DNA of 39,671 nt, taken from the NCBI GenBank assembly GCA_002381945.1, contig DFXY01000007.1:5983-45653 (forward strand). The letters are read 5' to 3'. The stretch comes from Bacteriovoracaceae bacterium UBA4096 (GTDB lineage Bacteria > Bdellovibrionota > Bacteriovoracia > Bacteriovoracales > Bacteriovoracaceae). The notes under the pieces are model-generated. The model searched no databases and had not been told where the DNA came from. It saw only the letters and a list, made by a program, of their open reading frames with translations. A program made the position numbers and the translations under genes. Every line of letters starts with the position of its first letter. The first letter of the stretch is position 1. This document shows positions 1 to 7,590 of this stretch, in pieces.

Positions 1-324
1 ACCTTAATTCTTCAACGCACTTCTTGAAGTCGGCCAAAATTATCTTCGTATATCTAGCTTGAAGGCGTTGATAAACTTGCTTTTGTGCATGAAGACCTTG
101 ATAGAACCTTAACACTTTTTTTTAACACTCCTAGTTGGCCGCAGAAATTGGCCTTGACTAGTCATTCGATCCACATTTTCTTCCACATTGTTAATGGATG
201 GGCCGTTGATCAACATCTATCCACAGTTAATGATGTGAATTTGTTGACCTGAGTGGCCAAATGCAGACGCAACTTTTCCTGAGAAAAATTTCCCGCAAAT
301 TATCAATGTCGATAAGTGGATAAA
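1..324. other. Probable oriC region (non-coding, downstream of dnaA)
   Basis: I see no open reading frame of useful length on either strand here. The stretch holds several imperfect matches to the DnaA box TTATNCACA: TCATGCACA (84-92, minus), CGATCCACA (167-175), TCTTCCACA (179-187), CTATCCACA (217-225) and TTATCCACT (315-323, minus). It also has an AT-rich tract with a repeated TTAACACT (around 108-128), an imperfect inverted repeat at 131-161 (CTAGT...ACTAG arms with inner GGCC/GGCC) and a GTTGATCAAC palindrome near 204-213. The dnaA-adjacent position and the change of coding direction from minus to plus near 2000 agree with an origin. No box is a perfect match and the region continues beyond the left edge, so the call is an inference. 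Confidence 0.55.
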
Positions 325-1926
325 TTAGAGTTGCTTCTCGATGTCGAGAACTTGCTGGGCCAACTGACCATCAGTTTTAATTCGGTCACTGATCGTTTTA
401 ATGGCGTGTAGAACTGTAGAATGGTCACGACCTGAAAAGTAATGACCGTTATCTTTTAATGTCGGCTTAATCATTTTAGACACTAGAAACATAGCAACCT
501 GGCGAGGAAGGGCAACTTCTTTCGTTTTGGCCTTGCCACGGATGTCTCCTAGGGGAATTTTATAATAACTAGCAACGGTCTTAGTAATAGATTCAATAGT
601 TACATGCTTTTGATTTTCAAGTTCTTCATTGAGTTTCAAATGCTCTTTAGCGACTTCAAGGTCAATATCCACTTTTAATATGGAAGTAACAGCGCCTAGT
701 TTAATCAAGCAGCCTTCTAGCTCTCGAATATTGCTCTTAACACACTTAGCGACCAGGTTAACCACATCATCACTCAGGTAGACGTCTTTTTCGATAGCTT
801 TCTTTTTAAGAATTGCGATACGCGTCTCAAGATCCGGCTGTTGAATTTCTACTGGCAAAGCTGAGGAGAGGCGGGTGCGAATGCGGTCTTCAATTCCATC
901 AATTTCTTTAGGAGTTTTATCAGAAGTAAAAACAAGCTGTTTTCCCTTACTGATGAGCTCATTAAAAATGTGAAAGAACATCTCCTGAGTTGTTGTTTTG
1001 TTTTTCAACTCATGAATATCATCGATGATCAGAATATCGGTGTTTTCGGTATATTGTTTTTTAAAATCAAAAGATTGATTCTTTTTAATGGAATCAACCA
1101 TTTCATTCATAAATCGGTTGGCCGAGGTAATGCAGATTCTAAGATTTGGTTTATTCGATTGCAGATAGTTAGCGATGGCGTGAATCAAGTGAGTCTTACC
1201 CAATCCAGAATTACCATATATATAGAGGGCCGGATAAGTTTTTCCAGGCTCTTTAGCTACGGCCAGGGCCAGGGCATGAGCAATATTATTTGATGGTCCA
1301 ATAATAAAGTTATTAAAGGTCTTATTCAGATCAATTTGATTCGAATTGCTGGCCGTTTGATGCTCAATGACTTGTGAGTCGATGGCCTTAAAAAGGTCAT
1401 CCTTAGTTGGGCCCAGATCTTCGATGAAAAAAGTCGTATTTTTCACTGAGTCGGGTTTTTTGCCTTTCAAAGAATTAAGAATATTATCTGAATTAGAGCT
1501 CAGACTTGCGCCAGAAGATGCACCTAAAACCTGGATTTCAACTCCATAGTCTTTTCCAAGAATCTCAAAAAGTGCCTGCTTAATAGTGTCCAAATACTGA
1601 GTTTCCACCATTTTCTTGATAAAACTGGTAGTTACCATCATTTCAACATGGTCATGCTTGATTGAAGCTACAGTAAAAGCATTGGCAAAGTAGGCATGAA
1701 ACTTATTAGGGTTAATCAGATTTTTGATATTTTCTAAGAGAGCATCAGTAATAGATTTAAGCTCGTCAGCGCAAAATTCTTCCGATAACGCCTTGGATTC
1801 TTTAGGAGTCATGGCTTTTGCGGCCTGTTCGATAATAACCGGATGAGCTTCATTTTTTTTGGCGACAGAAGTCTCTGGGAGACCGTCTAGCTTTAAGAAA
1901 TGATTGAAAGGAAACTTTTGAGTCAT
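325..1926 (-). CDS. dnaA: Chromosomal replication initiator DnaA
   Basis: DnaA is the AAA+ ATPase that binds DnaA boxes and opens oriC. The 533-residue product has a Walker A motif GNSGLGKT at about 238-245, a Walker B segment ILIIDDIHE near 298-306, and the C-terminal DNA-binding signature GRDHSTVLHAI at about 499-509. The N-terminal domain I plus linker (about 200 residues before the AAA+ core) is longer than in the 467-residue E. coli protein. It is transcribed away from rpmH, with a candidate promoter at 1988-2015 and the probable oriC directly downstream, the usual dnaA/origin arrangement. The start at 1926 gives a plausible N terminus (MTQKFPFNHF). No clear terminator follows the stop. 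Confidence 0.97.
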   Translation of the reverse strand: MTQKFPFNHFLKLDGLPETSVAKKNEAHPVIIEQAAKAMTPKESKALSEEFCADELKSITDALLENIKNLINPNKFHAYFANAFTVASIKHDHVEMMVTTSFIKKMVETQYLDTIKQALFEILGKDYGVEIQVLGASSGASLSSNSDNILNSLKGKKPDSVKNTTFFIEDLGPTKDDLFKAIDSQVIEHQTASNSNQIDLNKTFNNFIIGPSNNIAHALALAVAKEPGKTYPALYIYGNSGLGKTHLIHAIANYLQSNKPNLRICITSANRFMNEMVDSIKKNQSFDFKKQYTENTDILIIDDIHELKNKTTTQEMFFHIFNELISKGKQLVFTSDKTPKEIDGIEDRIRTRLSSALPVEIQQPDLETRIAILKKKAIEKDVYLSDDVVNLVAKCVKSNIRELEGCLIKLGAVTSILKVDIDLEVAKEHLKLNEELENQKHVTIESITKTVASYYKIPLGDIRGKAKTKEVALPRQVAMFLVSKMIKPTLKDNGHYFSGRDHSTVLHAIKTISDRIKTDGQLAQQVLDIEKQL

Positions 1927-1987
1927 TGTTATACAAATTTACTTGAGAAAGGTTTAAAAAAGTTTAAGAGTGGTAACACTTCCCGGG

Positions 1988-2015
1988 ATTATAATCAATG
2001 ACCGGCCTCTTACAA
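1988..2015 (-). promoter_or_regulatory. Candidate sigma-70-type promoter of dnaA
   Basis: On the minus strand, TTGTAA (2010-2015) is followed after 16 bp by a perfect TATAAT (1988-1993), about 62 bp upstream of the dnaA start codon. The -10 is exact and the -35 matches 4 of 6. The same AT-rich core also reads TATAAT on the plus strand at 1990-1995, so the orientation rests on the -35 and on the gene position. Confidence 0.5.
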
Positions 2016-2049
2016 GAACTTACTCTGACGCTTTGATTTATAAATATTA

Positions 2050-2076
2050 TTGACCCAATTACAAAATTCCTGTAAT
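2050..2076 (+). promoter_or_regulatory. Candidate promoter of the rpmH-rnpA operon
   Basis: TTGACC (2050-2055) is followed by TGTAAT (2071-2076), 5 of 6 to the -10 consensus but with a short 15-bp spacer. A TAATAA at 2073-2078 gives 17-bp spacing with a weaker hexamer. The position, about 50 bp before rpmH in the divergent dnaA/rpmH gap, supports a promoter here. The exact hexamers are uncertain. Confidence 0.35.
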
Positions 2077-2124
2077 AAGGACATTCCGAAAAATTTACCC
2101 AGTTAATTTCTGAAGGACCTTAAT

Positions 2125-2283
2125 ATGAGTATGCAAAAAAGAACTTGGCAGCCAAAAAAACTTAAAAGACTCCGTGACCACGGATTTCTTGCAAGAATGG
2201 CAACTGTTGGTGGTAAGAAAGTCATTAGCCGTCGTCGTGCTAAAGGCCGTAAACAATTAACTGTTTCAACAGGCGCTAAGTAA
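2125..2283 (+). CDS. rpmH: 50S ribosomal protein L34
   Basis: L34 is a small basic protein of the large ribosomal subunit. The 52-residue product begins MSMQKRTWQPKKLKRLRDHG and ends with an Arg/Lys-rich stretch (VISRRRAKGRKQLTVS), the typical L34 pattern. GAAGGA at 2112-2117 is well spaced for the ATG at 2125. A second in-frame ATG at 2131 would give 50 residues but is too far from that ribosome binding site. rnpA follows after 8 bp, the near-universal rpmH-rnpA pairing next to dnaA. Confidence 0.95.
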   Translation: MSMQKRTWQPKKLKRLRDHGFLARMATVGGKKVISRRRAKGRKQLTVSTGAK

Positions 2284-2291
2284 TTTTAGAG

Positions 2292-2648
2292 ATGAGATCT
2301 GCCACTTTCGGCTTTCCTAAATCTCTTAAACTTACCCAAAAAAAAGATTTTGAATACCTTCGTGAACAGAGCTCTCGTGGCTTTGTTCATCCGTTGGTGT
2401 GCTTCTATAAACCCTCGCGTACTAATGAGACTCATTCTCGTATCGGTTACAGTGTTTCCCGCAAAATTGGTAAAGCTCACGATAGAAATCGCTATAAAAG
2501 AATATTGAGAGAAGCTTTTCGTCTTCATCCTGAGCTCAAGACTAAACCTCTCGATATGCTTTTTGTTATTATCAAGACTCCAGATTCAGAGTTGCAGTTA
2601 TTGGAAGCGTTTGCCCGTCTGGCGCGACAGCTTTGCCATGCAAAATGA
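2292..2648 (+). CDS. rnpA: Ribonuclease P protein component
   Basis: RnpA is the protein subunit of RNase P, which matures the 5' end of tRNAs together with the M1 RNA. The 118-residue product has the RNR signature RNRYKRILREAFR starting at about residue 65, preceded by an IGYSVSRKIGKAHD segment, as in the family. It starts 8 bp after rpmH with only a weak AGAG before the ATG, so translation may be coupled. Its stop codon overlaps the yidD start in an ATGA arrangement. Confidence 0.95.
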   Translation: MRSATFGFPKSLKLTQKKDFEYLREQSSRGFVHPLVCFYKPSRTNETHSRIGYSVSRKIGKAHDRNRYKRILREAFRLHPELKTKPLDMLFVIIKTPDSELQLLEAFARLARQLCHAK

Positions 2649-2854
2649 AGAAACTCGCTGACATCCTCATTCGGGCCTATCAAATTTTTCTTTCACCCTT
2701 ATTGGGACAAAATTGTCGTTTCTATCCAAGTTGTTCGCAATATTCCCGTGAGTGCTTTAAGAAGTTTTCCATCGGAAAAGCTTTGTGGTATTCATGTCGG
2801 CGTATTTGCAAATGTCATCCGTATCATCCGGGTGGGTACGACCCCGTACCCTAA
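2645..2854 (+). CDS. yidD: Membrane protein insertion efficiency factor YidD
   Basis: YidD is a small membrane-associated protein encoded between rnpA and yidC in many bacteria and thought to help YidC-dependent insertion. The 69-residue product shows the family core: YQIFLSPLLGQNCRFYPSCS, then KALWYSCRRICKCHPYHPGG and a final DPVP. The three conserved cysteines around CRFYPSCS and KCHP are present. I chose the ATG at 2645 because it overlaps the rnpA stop as ATGA and gives the usual N terminus (MKKLADIL). An upstream in-frame ATG at 2633 would add four residues. Confidence 0.93.
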   Translation: MKKLADILIRAYQIFLSPLLGQNCRFYPSCSQYSRECFKKFSIGKALWYSCRRICKCHPYHPGGYDPVP

Positions 2855-2880
2855 TTATTTCGTGTATTGGAGATGTATAA

Positions 2881-4341
2881 ATGGGTTCTGAGCAGCGTAA
2901 CGCTTTAGTAGCAGTGGTTCTTTCTGGTTTAATTCTTTTTGGTTGGCAGTATTATTTTGCTCCCCCTAAAAATGAAACAATCGCCCCTATAGAACCAGTC
3001 GTAAAAACTGAGCAAACTACTCCATCAAAAGTGTCGGATTCGGCGTCAACTGGTCCTATAGAACCAGTAGCTGCTGAGCAGTTCACAGTTAGTGGGGCAG
3101 GGGTTTCAATTACTTTTGATAATAACCTTACGGTTACAAATTTTGAGAATTCGCAAGCCGCTTTTGATTTCCAGAATACGGTTGGTTCGAAAGTCCCAAT
3201 GAGAGTGGAATTTGATTTTGGTGAAGGATTCAAAACGATTCCTTTTCAGAAAGATCCTGAGCTTAATGTTTTCAAGAATGCTCAGTATGATGCCGCTCTG
3301 GCGACTTCAGTTGATGAAAAGGGTGTCATTCAGTTTAAGGTGACTTCCAGTAAGCCGTTTAAATATCGTTTTATCTACAAGAGTGAAGCTAAGAAATTAG
3401 AGAATGGTCAGGAAAGAGTTTTTGCTTATTATACTGATGAATTGAATCGTGAATTAGTTGGCGATGAAGAAACTGGTGACCGAGCAATTAAATGGGCCGG
3501 AATTGATTTTAACTATCACCTTTTTGGTTTGTATTTTGAGAAGGCCCTTCCACTTCTTTATAAATCGGGTACTGATAACACCTTCTCTATGCATTCAACC
3601 AAAGCAGAAAATGAGCTGGCCTATAATCTGGTTTTTGTTAAAAAAGAATATAATGACCTGACTGCTTTAGGGCATAACCTTAATCAGTCAGTGGATTTTG
3701 GTATTTGGGGCTTTTTTGCTGTTTGGATTTTAAAGGGGCTTCAGTTCTTTTATAAATTTATTCCAAACTATGGTGTCTCAATTATCCTTCTGACACTTTT
3801 GATTCGTCTTATTACTTTCCCTCTTCAATACAAGTCTTTTGTCTCTATGAAAAAGCTTCAGTTGGTTCAACCTGAATTGACAAAAATCAGAGAGAAATTT
3901 AAGGATGATCCTCAAAGAATGCAAAAAGAGAGCATGGAACTTTTCCGTAAATCAGGTGCCAATCCGATTGGTGGATGTTTACCGCTTTTGCTTCAGATGC
4001 CAGTGTTTTTTGCGTTTTATAAAGTGCTTTATGCAGCAGTTGAACTAGTAGATGCTCCATTCATTTTCTGGTTGCAGGATCTTTCCAATAAAGATCCTTA
4101 TTATGTTCTACCAGTCTTGATGACAGGGGCCATGTTCTTACAACAAAAGTTAACTCCGAATACCATCACTGATCCTGTTCAGAAAAAGATGATGCTTTTT
4201 ATGCCACTTATTTTCGGTGTCATCATGAAGGATCTTCCGAGTGGTCTTTCGTTGTATATTTTCGTTTCAACTATCTTCGGTATTCTTCAGCAGATGATGG
4301 TTTTCAACGCTAAGACTAAGAACACGCCTGTAGTTGTATGA
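2881..4341 (+). CDS. yidC: Membrane protein insertase YidC/OxaA
   Basis: YidC inserts and folds inner-membrane proteins, alone or with SecYEG. The 486-residue product has an N-terminal membrane anchor (about 7-27, ALVAVVLSGLILFGW), a Pro/Thr-rich linker, a periplasmic domain (about 60-260) and the conserved C-terminal insertase core with several membrane helices. The core includes the hydrophilic-groove arginine in LLTLLIRLITFPL and the PIGGCLPLLLQMPVFFAFY segment. It is shorter than the roughly 550 residues of the E. coli protein, mainly in the periplasmic domain. GGAGAT at 2869-2874 serves as the ribosome binding site. Two copies of the 14-bp repeat lie in the linker and encode APIEPV and GPIEPV. 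The stop overlaps the mnmE ATG. Confidence 0.96.
   Translation: MGSEQRNALVAVVLSGLILFGWQYYFAPPKNETIAPIEPVVKTEQTTPSKVSDSASTGPIEPVAAEQFTVSGAGVSITFDNNLTVTNFENSQAAFDFQNTVGSKVPMRVEFDFGEGFKTIPFQKDPELNVFKNAQYDAALATSVDEKGVIQFKVTSSKPFKYRFIYKSEAKKLENGQERVFAYYTDELNRELVGDEETGDRAIKWAGIDFNYHLFGLYFEKALPLLYKSGTDNTFSMHSTKAENELAYNLVFVKKEYNDLTALGHNLNQSVDFGIWGFFAVWILKGLQFFYKFIPNYGVSIILLTLLIRLITFPLQYKSFVSMKKLQLVQPELTKIREKFKDDPQRMQKESMELFRKSGANPIGGCLPLLLQMPVFFAFYKVLYAAVELVDAPFIFWLQDLSNKDPYYVLPVLMTGAMFLQQKLTPNTITDPVQKKMMLFMPLIFGVIMKDLPSGLSLYIFVSTIFGILQQMMVFNAKTKNTPVVV
2983..2996 (+). repeat. Origin-region 14-bp repeat, copy 1
   Basis: GCCCCTATAGAACC, inside the linker-coding part of yidC, where it encodes part of IAPIEPV. 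It belongs to a set of six nearly identical words confined to 2983-9218. Confidence 0.8.
3052..3065 (+). repeat. Origin-region 14-bp repeat, copy 2
   Basis: GGTCCTATAGAACC, 69 bp after copy 1 in yidC, encoding part of TGPIEPV. With its flanking T and A it forms TGGTCCTATAGAACCA, a 16-bp palindrome broken at only one base pair. Confidence 0.8.
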
Positions 4342-5711
4342 AGTTTCTTTATTCGGATGGTCCGATCATTGCTTGCAGCACTTGTACTCTCGCGCATGCA
4401 GCGATGGCGGTCATCCGGATATCCGGTTTTAAATCCCTTTCGCAATTTGCACCCTTTTTTAAGAAAGACCTGACTGGTCCTATAGAACCACGCCGGGTGT
4501 ATTACACAAAACTGGTCCTACAGGGGCAGATTATTGATGACCTGTGTTTTACCTATTTTGAAGGGCCAAAAAGCTATAATGGGGAAAACATCCTGGAGCT
4601 TTCGGTTCACGGCAATACCCTAAATATTGAGCGTATAATCGAGCTTTTTATAAAAGAGGGTGGCTGTCAGCATGCGGCACCGGGAGAATTCACTTACCGG
4701 GCCTTAAAGAACAAAAAACTAACCCTCTCGCAAGTTGAAGGTCTGGATTTGTTTCTTAACGCCAATTCCGGTTATGCTTTGGACCAGGGGCTTTCACTTT
4801 TAAGTGGGAATCTACAGGAGATTTATCAGGAGCTTTATGATTTGTTCATTAAGCACAAATCTTCTTTAGAGCTCTCGATTGATTTTGCGGAAGATATCGG
4901 GGAAGAAGCAGCTAAACATCATTTTGAAGAAAGTCTTGAGGCCTTCGCCAAAAAATTTCAAGCACTGGTTAAACGGGTGCAGCCTATGGATCACAATTTG
5001 ATTCAGCCAGAGATTGTACTGGCGGGTTTACCGAATTCTGGCAAAAGTTCTCTGTTTAATTTCCTTCTCTCAGAGGAGAGAGCGATAGTTTCATCCGTTG
5101 CGGGAACTACCAGAGATTATTTAACAGAAACCATATTGATTGAAGGTGTAAAATATAAATTAATTGATACTGCTGGAATTCGGGAGTCAGAAGACTTAAT
5201 TGAGGCCGAAGGTATTAAGCGCACTAAGAAAAAGCTGCGTGATAGTTTTTATTCAATTTTGCTGATTAACCCTTTTGAAATTGTCGAAGGCTTTGCTGAG
5301 CTTTTAAATAATCCCTTCGATCTTATTCTTTTTACCCATAAAGATGTGCTGGGATTTGCTGCGGCCAAAGATGAACTGGTTAAAAATTATCCCCAACTTG
5401 GTTCTATAGGGGCAATTGATCTTTTATCGCTTTCCTCAGAGTGGGAGAAAGAATTAGTTTCTAAGGTAAACAAAAAATACTTATTAGAGATTTCATCCAA
5501 ACCAATTTTATTGGATAGACACAAGCATTTAATATTGCAAGCCAGTCAAGTATTGTTGAATTATCAAGTACTTAGCAAACATGAAAGTGACGTTGCGATA
5601 CTTTCCCAAGAATTAAATGCCATGGGGCATTGTATTTCAGAACTCATAGGTATAGTTTCACCTGATCAAATCTTAAATTCTATTTTCTCAAATTTTTGTA
5701 TTGGAAAATAG
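4338..5711 (+). CDS. mnmE: tRNA modification GTPase MnmE (TrmE)
   Basis: MnmE works with MnmG to install (carboxy)aminomethyl groups on U34 of certain tRNAs. The 457-residue product has the N-terminal tetrahydrofolate-binding domain and a G domain with G1 GLPNSGKSS (about 230-238), TTRD (257-260) and DTAG (277-280), and ends in FCIGK, the CxGK tail with the catalytic cysteine. The G4 position reads THKD (about 333-336) rather than the usual NKxD. The N terminus (GPIIACST) is also divergent from the family DTIxAxAT. The ATG overlaps the yidC stop, and parS lies directly after the MnmE stop. It contains two repeat copies, in opposite orientations. Confidence 0.95.
   Translation: MKFLYSDGPIIACSTCTLAHAAMAVIRISGFKSLSQFAPFFKKDLTGPIEPRRVYYTKLVLQGQIIDDLCFTYFEGPKSYNGENILELSVHGNTLNIERIIELFIKEGGCQHAAPGEFTYRALKNKKLTLSQVEGLDLFLNANSGYALDQGLSLLSGNLQEIYQELYDLFIKHKSSLELSIDFAEDIGEEAAKHHFEESLEAFAKKFQALVKRVQPMDHNLIQPEIVLAGLPNSGKSSLFNFLLSEERAIVSSVAGTTRDYLTETILIEGVKYKLIDTAGIRESEDLIEAEGIKRTKKKLRDSFYSILLINPFEIVEGFAELLNNPFDLILFTHKDVLGFAAAKDELVKNYPQLGSIGAIDLLSLSSEWEKELVSKVNKKYLLEISSKPILLDRHKHLILQASQVLLNYQVLSKHESDVAILSQELNAMGHCISELIGIVSPDQILNSIFSNFCIGK
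4476..4489 (+). repeat. Origin-region 14-bp repeat, copy 3
   Basis: GGTCCTATAGAACC in mnmE, encoding part of TGPIEPR at about residues 46-52. It has the same T...A flanks as copy 2, so the 16-bp near-palindrome is identical. Confidence 0.8.
5401..5414 (-). repeat. Origin-region 14-bp repeat, copy 4 (inverted)
   Basis: The plus strand reads GGTTCTATAGGGGC, the exact reverse complement of GCCCCTATAGAACC, in the G-domain part of mnmE. Here it encodes GSIGAI, so it is unrelated to the PIEP peptide of other copies. It lies 299 bp before the first parS site. Confidence 0.8.
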
Positions 5712-5713
5712 AA

Positions 5714-5729
5714 TGTTCCACGTGGAACA
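5714..5729. promoter_or_regulatory. parS centromere site 1
   Basis: TGTTCCACGTGGAACA is a perfect 16-bp palindrome, and the symmetry extends to 20 bp (AATGTTCCACGTGGAACATT, 5712-5731). It differs from the B. subtilis consensus TGTTTCACGTGAAACA only by one symmetric base pair. It fits exactly into the gap between the mnmE stop (5709-5711) and the mnmG start (5743). ParB, encoded 3.4 kb downstream, is the expected ligand. Confidence 0.92.
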
Positions 5730-5742
5730 TTTTGAGGAACAT

Positions 5743-7590
5743 ATGAAAGAATACGACATCATTGTTGTGGGCGGCGGTCACGCTGGTATCGAGGCGGCGT
5801 ACATAGCGGCTCAGTTTGATTTGAATATTGCCATCATAACTATACCCGGTATTGGCCTTGGCTCTGCTCCTTGCAATCCTTCCGTGGGCGGAGTTGGAAA
5901 GGGGCAAGTTGTGCGAGAGATTGATGCTCTTGGCGGTCTCATGGGAATTCTCGCCGACAAGGCCGGAATTCAATTTAGAACTCTAAATGACTCAAAAGGT
6001 TTTGCCGTTCAATCATCTCGGGTTCAAATCGACAAAGAGCTTTATTCTCTTGAAGCAGAAGCGCTAATTGCTAAAATTCCGAATATTACAGTTATCAGAG
6101 AGAAGGTTTCTAAAATTGAGCAAGATGCAGATTCATTTTTAGTCACAGGAACCAATAGCTTTAAGTGTAAAAAGTTAATCATGACCGTGGGTACTTTTCT
6201 TAATGGAAAACTTCACACGGGCAGTGAGCAAAGTTATGGAGGGCGAGTTGATTGTGAGCCTTCTGCAGGTTTGGTTGATATTTTTAAAGATATAAAGACT
6301 AGACCACAAAGATTTAAAACGGGAACTCCTCCGAGATTGAATAAAAACACCATTGATTACTCAAAACTAGAAGAACAACCATCTGATTCTGAGGTTCGTA
6401 ACTTTCATTGTCTTCATTCTCCCTTTGAGCGACATGTTTCGCAGGTCTCTTGTTACTTAGCGCGAACTAATCAAAGTACGATGGATGTTATTCGGGCCAA
6501 TAAAGAGAAAAGTCCCATGTTTAATGGACAAATCAAGGGAGTGGGTGCTCGTTATTGTCCTTCGATTGAAGATAAAGCGTTTCGTTATCCAGATAAAAGT
6601 ATTCATCATGTGTTTATTGAGCCGGAAGGTTTAAATCTCGATACAATGTATCCATCGGGGATTTCTTCTTCTTTGCCTCGAGAAGTGCAAGAGGAATATG
6701 TGCATTCTATTGAAGGTTTGGAGAACGCAGAAATTAAAGTATATGGATATGCAGTTGAATATGACGTAATTGATACGACAGACTTGAAATTAACTCTTGA
6801 GCACACTCAAATTCACAATTTATATTTCGCTGGACAGGTAAATGGAACTTCTGGATACGAAGAAGCTGCCGGGCAAGGTCTAATTGCGGGTGCCAACGCC
6901 GCATTGGCCTTAAAACGGCTCGATTCGCTGGTTTTGAGTAGGCATGAGTCTTATATAGGGGTAATGATCGAAGATTTGACTTCAAATACTCGTGATGAAC
7001 CTTATCGCTTGTTCACTGCCCGTTCTGAGAACAGATTATTCATCCGCGAAGACAATTCTTTACTCAGAATGCGCCCCTATAGAACCAGTTTTGGTCTTGA
7101 TCTCCCGATAGACAATTATCAGGGCCAGTTCATCGAAAACTACGAAGAACTCATGAGTTTTTGTGATGAAACCATGATTTCTGAAAAGTCCCCGTTAATG
7201 GTTACTTTCTCCGGTGAAAGTGAACTGCAGCAAATAAATAGAAGAATGAGTGTGACGGAAATATTAAAGCAGGCCTGGCTAAATCCTGTCTCTACTCTCG
7301 AAACAATTCTTTCTTATTATGGCTTGAGCGTTTCTTACGACCTGATTCGAACAGTGGCGATTTCTAAGAAATACGATGGTTATATTAAACGTTCTGAGGA
7401 TCAATTCGAAAAATTAAAGAAAATGGACAATATAAAGATAGATTGGCAGCAAATAGCAGAATCCAGCAATGTTTCTTTTGAATGTAAGCAGAGGATTGCT
7501 CGAATTAAGCCAGATACTTTTGGCCAGCTCAAGCTTATTGAGGGAATTCGTCCTGCCACTCTGGCAGTTGTAGCAGCAAAGGCATTGTGA
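5743..7590 (+). CDS. mnmG: tRNA uridine 5-carboxymethylaminomethyl modification enzyme MnmG (GidA)
   Basis: MnmG is the FAD-dependent partner of MnmE in U34 modification of tRNA. The 615-residue product has the dinucleotide-binding motif VVGGGHAGIEAA (about 8-19), the family signature NPSVGGVGKGQVVREIDALGG at about 45-65, then FRTLNDSKGFAVQSSRVQ and GQVNGTSGYEEAAGQGL. I chose the ATG at 5743, preceded by GAGGAA. An upstream in-frame ATG at 5701 would translate through parS and add 14 atypical residues. Around residues 443-449 the usual DLRLT-x2-G pattern reads LLRMRPYRTS, exactly where the 14-bp repeat lies. The stop overlaps the rsmG start. Confidence 0.96.
   Translation: MKEYDIIVVGGGHAGIEAAYIAAQFDLNIAIITIPGIGLGSAPCNPSVGGVGKGQVVREIDALGGLMGILADKAGIQFRTLNDSKGFAVQSSRVQIDKELYSLEAEALIAKIPNITVIREKVSKIEQDADSFLVTGTNSFKCKKLIMTVGTFLNGKLHTGSEQSYGGRVDCEPSAGLVDIFKDIKTRPQRFKTGTPPRLNKNTIDYSKLEEQPSDSEVRNFHCLHSPFERHVSQVSCYLARTNQSTMDVIRANKEKSPMFNGQIKGVGARYCPSIEDKAFRYPDKSIHHVFIEPEGLNLDTMYPSGISSSLPREVQEEYVHSIEGLENAEIKVYGYAVEYDVIDTTDLKLTLEHTQIHNLYFAGQVNGTSGYEEAAGQGLIAGANAALALKRLDSLVLSRHESYIGVMIEDLTSNTRDEPYRLFTARSENRLFIREDNSLLRMRPYRTSFGLDLPIDNYQGQFIENYEELMSFCDETMISEKSPLMVTFSGESELQQINRRMSVTEILKQAWLNPVSTLETILSYYGLSVSYDLIRTVAISKKYDGYIKRSEDQFEKLKKMDNIKIDWQQIAESSNVSFECKQRIARIKPDTFGQLKLIEGIRPATLAVVAAKAL
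7073..7086 (+). repeat. Origin-region 14-bp repeat, copy 5
   Basis: GCCCCTATAGAACC in mnmG, in a different frame from the PIEP copies: it encodes RPYRT at residues 444-448. It lies between the two parS sites. Confidence 0.8.

Noticed and set aside
97..108. Half-site CTTGATAGAACC in the origin region
   Set aside because: Only the ATAGAACC half matches. A word this short is expected by chance in tens of kilobases.
131..161. Inverted repeat as a dnaA terminator
   Set aside because: On the minus strand it is not followed by a T tract, so I treat it as part of the origin region instead.
970..1293. Plus-strand open frame opposite dnaA
   Set aside because: It is a shadow of dnaA on the other strand, with no ribosome binding site and no recognisable domain.
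2400..2415. TGCTTCTATAAACCCT in rnpA, 12 of 16 to the symmetric form of the repeat
   Set aside because: It lacks the AGAACC half shared by all six copies. It could be a decayed or weak site, but chance cannot be excluded.
5680..5973. Minus-strand open frame across parS and the mnmG start
   Set aside because: It reads through the parS palindrome and the complement of conserved mnmG codons; no domain or ribosome binding site.
6952..6968. TATATAGGGG in mnmG, resembling the inverted repeat copy
   Set aside because: About 10 of 14 positions match and the core symmetry is lost.
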